Assembly (NCBI RefSeq): GCF_000003815.2
Contig: NC_049981.1
Location: 658,459 to 722,458, forward strand
DNA: 64,000 bases
From: Branchiostoma floridae
Taxonomy: Eukaryota > Chordata > Leptocardii > Amphioxiformes > Branchiostomatidae
Direction: 5' to 3'
The notes under the pieces were generated by a model. That model was not told where the DNA came from. It made no database searches and was given only the letters and a program-made list of their open reading frames with translations. Shown piece after piece: positions 59,752 to 64,000 of the stretch. How positions within the stretch are numbered: position 1 is the first letter of the stretch; each line of letters opens with the position of its first letter. The translations under genes and the position numbers were made by a program.

Positions 59752-61181
59752 CCATTGACTACATCAGCTTCCTGGTGCAGCAGAAGAAGAAACAGGAAGA
59801 TGAGTTGGATGCACTCAGGAAGGACGTCATGGCTCTCAAAATCATGAAGGGGTAGGAATTTCACATCTTTGATGTGTCAGAAATGTTGATATCTTGCTGA
59901 TTTAGGTCATTGCAGTACTTGCATAAACTGCCAGGTGTCATGCATGCTGTGCCACAGTCAAAATCATGAAGGATTAGGAATTTCAAATCTTCAATGAGCT
60001 AGAAATGTTTGCATACCATGGTGATAAAGGTCGTTGCAGTACTTCTGTAAACTGCTAGATGTCATGCATGCTTTGTCAAACTCATAAGCAATCGCAATTG
60101 CTTTCAGGAATTATGAGGAAATAGTAGAAGCCCATCAGAACACGCCGACCCAAGGCCAGAACCAGGTGTCAGACGAGGTCAAGTTCAATGTGTTCCGCTC
60201 GGTGATGGACCACCAGTTCCAGTCCTTTAACCAGTCCATCTCCGTGGCCAGCTTTGCCGAGCTGTCGGCCTGCGTCTTCAGTTGGTTGGAAGAACACTGC
60301 AAACCTCAGGTAAGACACAAGCCTCCCTTCCTTGATGTCAGGATACTGTACATCTTGTAATGTGGTGGTGGTAATCTTGTGTGTGGTGGTTTTATTTTCA
60401 ATGGTTTTATTTTCACACCCAAATATGATTTTCCAATGTCTTACGGTACCAAGGAGGGTAAGGATGCTATCCCAGAATTCCTGAAATACACACTCCACAA
60501 TACACATCAGAGATGGATGACTGTGACCCTTAAGCATTTCGCCTTTGAAAATATGGCGACTGGTGCAATATAGCCAGTAAATTTTTGATTTCTTCAGTTG
60601 TCAATAAACTCTTGTAGCCCATAACTTCCATAAGAATTTTGTAACTTTTTGTACTACTTTATTTTTGTGTGTGATAAGCACTAGCGGACCATTGATGCAA
60701 ATGTTCACAAAATTGGAGTGTGTATTGTAGCAATTCTGAGATAATATCCTTATCCTTGTTGCTATGGTAATAATAGATAAATCTCAAACCTCTACCAACT
60801 CTGTCAAAATGTAGAAATGGAAGGTCAAAGCAATTTTTTTTAAATATTTGATGGGCATTCAGCTATTCTCTCATTGGTGGAACTGCCATTTGCCATACTA
60901 TCATTTGCAAACAGCTAATTGTGGTTGACAATCAGGTTCATTTTATTGTTTCAATTGTGAAACAAACCACTGAGAAAGCTTCCTTCCTCTTCTACAGCAA
61001 AATGTAATGCCCATGGAAATAGGTGGATTAACAGTAGCATTCTCCCCATTGAAATAGACTCCAGTCTAATGTTAAGATAATCAAAGATCCTAAATTTTAC
61101 CATTTGTTGTTTGTTCCATTACAGACATTGCGAGAACTTATGCTGGGGGTTTTGAGACAAGTCAACAACCAGCTCTTTTAG
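59752..61181 (+). CDS. MLX: MLX (Max-like protein X), C-terminal exons
   Basis: Exons 59752-59851, 60108-60309 and 61125-61181 have GT/AG borders and compatible phases (1 to 2, 2 to 0, 0 to stop). The protein reads IDYISFLVQQKKKQEDELDA, ALKIMKGNYEEIVEAH, VSDEVKFNVFRSVMDHQF, SISVASFAELSACVFSWLEE and TLRELMLGVLRQVNNQLF. This matches, block for block, the leucine zipper and the C-terminal dimerisation/cytoplasmic localisation domain of MLX. MLX is a bHLH-zipper factor that pairs with MondoA, ChREBP or MAD proteins at carbohydrate-response elements. The split first codon (.CC, expected Thr) fits the end of the basic-HLH exon, which is absent here and should lie upstream, perhaps beyond the 3.0-kb element or in its gap. 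AATAAA at 61993-61998 is a likely poly(A) signal. Confidence 0.93.
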
Positions 61182-62016
61182 CAGTTCCTGGGTCTACAAG
61201 GATATATGGGGAAAATATATGGAAAGACCAGAAGTGATTTGTTTTTCACAACATTTATTTATGTCTTGTCATATTGTGCACCAGATGCAATTTTGCTCTT
61301 TTCATAAATTAAGTTTATTATCCGTACTGCTTTACAGCTGTATGTAACAAATACTAGTCAAATTTGATACATTTCTACTTGACAAAAACTGTTTACTTGG
61401 ATTTCTCTACTTATAGCAGTTTGAATTAACAAGGATACAGCAAGTCCTTTTGGTCTGCTTGCTGTCTGCTTCCCATATACATGTAGTTCACAAGCCATAT
61501 TTGTAGTATATTTTCTATTGTACATAGTGTTTGATATTACCTACCTACCTACCTACCTAGAAGTATTGTAAATATTGCTCTACAGTGTATAAAATGTATG
61601 CATTGTCTCATTGATGACTTTATTGTCATGGCACATGGGTATTGGATAATTACTAATATGCCAGTAGTGTAGTTCTTGAGGAATTTGAAGAAAATGCATT
61701 TGTACATTTATAAGACATCACCAAAATCTTGAAAAAAGTGCAGCATCCTAGGATAATAATGAATTTCAAATTTGGACATAAGCAGCATTATTTTGTACTC
61801 TTAGTAATCTGTATTTCAATTTGACACCAGTGGATTGATATAATGAAAGCTATGGCAGTTATGTAAAGATGATGCTGACATGTGGCCTTTTGTTGTTTTG
61901 TTTTGAACAATTAATTGCAGAACAGTATATGAAACAGATTGGGTCATTATTCATACAGTTTTGTTGTATTAAATATTGTATAATGACTTGTGAATAAAAC
62001 AATAGCGATTTTTTCC

Positions 62017-64000
62017 TCAAAGTTTTGACTTGAGTTTGTCTTCTTCCTCAATGATCTTTTCCCAGTCGTATGCTGGCATCTTGTCATGTTCTGCAAATGG
62101 AAGAAACAACAGAAATTTATTAAGACGAGTTGTAAAAGTTGTAATTCTAGCAAAACATCTTTCTAAATGCACTGGAGAGTAGAACAAAGCTAGGTACAAC
62201 TACATGTTGCTTAACCTAGTAAAGCCATGTTGATTTGATTAATATATGGATGACATGCTCTGAGAATTCTAAACTGATGAGAGCGGGTGAATAAAAAAAA
62301 ATGTTACCTTCAGTATGAAATCCAAGTGGCCCGGAAGGTTGAACAAATGGCAGTATGGTATGCCAAACAATAGATTCTTCATTTTTGTTCTTTCGCATCT
62401 TCTATGACTCGGAATTTCACATCTTGCCATTCCATAACATTAGTAGACATTTTCCGATATCTTTTTTCATTCTGTAGCATATTATAGCTCACTTTGTTGT
62501 AGTTGCTTTGTGCGATTTACAGTATAGTTGAAAACTTTTATTTTTATTTTTGGAAACGGCCACAAATTGATGCATGCGTGGATGTCATCCATATAATGAA
62601 ATCAACATGGCCTGACCAATAGAAAAATGGTAGCCAGGTAACTTTAGTGTACTAAAGTAGTGCTCTCTCCAGGATCTATCCATCCACTGATAAAAATTTG
62701 CTTGTTGGGATTAAGAAATCAATGTATCTGAATTTTGTGACATCAATAAAATTGAATTAAATGTGTTTTTGTAATCTTAAATGATGAAATTGAGGAAAAT
62801 TTAAAAAATGTGGGATCTCCAACTGAATGGGGCAGAAACAACATTCGAAGCTGATAACAACCTTGTTAAACCATATAAATACCTGGTATTGGCCAAGAAA
62901 CTTGGAACAAGTCCCATCCTCCATCCACTTTGATGGTCTCCCCAGTGATGAAGGCAGCAGCAGGGGACAACAAGAAAGTGACAGCTGCAGACACCTGCAC
63001 AAACAAATTTTATCCACGTTAAGTATTCAACAATGGAACAATGCACACTAGGGGTGGGTACCGGTACAGAAGATCCAGGTCCGGTCCAGAGGATCAGGTT
63101 CAGGTCCGGTCCGGACCTGAACCTGGACCTGATTCAGTATGTGAATAGACGATACTCAAATAATGGTCCATTTGGCAACAAAGAAATCTGTTTTGTGGAG
63201 TATTGGACTCCTACTGGCGTTATAAAGTCCTACAAAAGTACAAGGCTAAGTGGCTCTGTATGATTGGTCGTAAAACTTGGTAGACATGACTATAGACTAT
63301 ACTCTTCTTCGCTCTTGTAGTTTCTTCTACCAATAAGCCCCAAAATGTGTGAATGCCTGATTATATAATCTGTTCATTTTCCAATAGGTCCAACATCCGG
63401 TCCACCAAATTTTTTCAGGTCCGGTTTTTCTGGACCGGTCCAATAAGAAAAAACGGTTTTGTACCCAGCCCTACTGCACACCATTAAAAAATACTGAACA
63501 CGTATGCATTGAATCAATACCAGGTTTCAGAGCCATACCATGTGTCCTACAAGAATTCAAAATAGGCCCCACTAGTACTGTTACAGTAGCGGAACTGGTT
63601 TTGATATCTTGTGTTCTAAACGTGTGGTTGTAATTTTTGATGGGTAGATACAAGGTAGCTTGGAGAGAGAGGTAGTGGTCTAGGCCAGGATCCCCTAGCA
63701 GCTTTTTTGATTTTGTAATAGACTTTGAAAGAGATTAACTTGGATCAGCAAAATCTTAGGAACATGTGTATTTATTTTTTTTTATACCTCACCTACTTAA
63801 ACTATGACCTATTGACAACAATGTCTATATAATTCTTTCTCCTTCCTGTCCTAAATACCATTTATCCATTTGTCTCTACTGTCACAAAGTCAGTGTCACC
63901 TTTCTAAATCTTTCATTTTTTTCAGAAAAGTCCTAGCTGATAATTTGAACCCTACCTCTTCTGTGGTGCCATTTCTTTTTGCAGGTGTCAGAGGGATGGC
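62017..64000 (-). CDS. PECR: PECR (peroxisomal trans-2-enoyl-CoA reductase), C-terminal exons
   Basis: Minus-strand exons 64000-63956 (continuing beyond the window), 62994-62883 and 62090-62017 have GT/AG borders and phases that join. They give AIPLTPAKRNGTTEE, VSAAVTFLLSPAAAFITGET, IKVDGGWDLF and EHDKMPAYDWEKIIEEEDKL with a final KSKL stop. The SDR-family C-terminal 'fLlSp.asfitG..i.vDGG' strand is clear, and length and order match vertebrate PECR. PECR reduces trans-2-enoyl-CoA with NADPH in peroxisomal chain elongation. The last three residues (SKL, with the terminal -KSKL) are a textbook PTS1 peroxisomal signal, where human PECR ends AKL. The NADPH-binding and catalytic YxxxK exons lie outside. 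AATAAA on the minus strand at about 61313 or 61256 are poly(A) candidates. The gene converges with MLX. Confidence 0.92.
63049..63473. mobile_element. hAT-type MITE, 425 bp, in a PECR intron
   Basis: TAGGGGTGGGTAC at the left and GTACCCAGCCCTA at the right are inverted ends. The flanking 8-mers are ATGCACAC (63041-63048) and CTGCACAC (63474-63481), 7 of 8 the same. The left portion repeats GGTCCGGTCCAG words. TAGGG-type ends and an 8-bp duplication are hAT hallmarks. Confidence 0.8.

Overview
The window is eukaryotic, animal genomic DNA with seven runs of N. It is most likely from a lancelet (Branchiostoma). Two genes are clear chordate-type orthologues split by short-exon introns (MLX and PECR). 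The intergenic space is packed with short inverted-repeat elements (MITEs), LINE 3' ends and minisatellites, as in amphioxus. The species is an inference; no mitochondrial or rRNA marker is present. Most open frames longer than 60 codons are chance or lie in repeats. Real coding sequence was found by joining exons with GT/AG sites and matching phases.

Layout. 1-25 kb: no complete gene. It holds a frameshifted transposon-type coding fragment (206-476, minus), many MITEs with readable target duplications, LINE C-terminal fragments (6.5, 18.4, 22.8, 24.1 kb) and a recent 175-bp tandem duplication at 11.3 kb. 25.1-39.9 kb: the most interesting locus. Ten phase-compatible exons (31222-39866) give an intact 758-residue protein of the DUF7869 type with a transposase-like D-D-(E/D) core. 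Its first exon carries a ubiquitin-like C-terminus ending LRLRGG. An exon at about 25122-25490 encodes what looks like the N-terminal half of a ubiquitin fold and could be its 5' end. Between these lie a LINE 3' end and three copies of a TTAA/TCAA-flanked MITE. 36.0-36.9 and 39.9-41.5 kb: related minisatellites, one inside intron 6 of the DUF7869 gene and one beyond its stop codon. 44.1-46.5 kb: the last five exons of a single-pass membrane protein. 48.0-50.8 kb: two tandem arrays; the second is built from degenerate copies of the 3' end of the neighbouring EF-hand gene (50707-51099, minus). 53-58.5 kb: a tRNA-derived SINE, a TTAA element and a 3.0-kb element with about 250-bp terminal inverted repeats. 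59.7-64 kb: MLX (plus, C-terminal exons) and PECR (minus, C-terminal exons), tail to tail with overlapping 3' regions; a PECR intron carries a 425-bp hAT-type MITE.

The genes do not form one pathway. MLX is a transcription factor of glucose and lipid metabolism, and PECR is a peroxisomal fatty-acid elongation enzyme. The DUF7869 gene looks like a transposon-derived gene with a possible processable ubiquitin-like leader. All splice models are read by eye and need RNA support.
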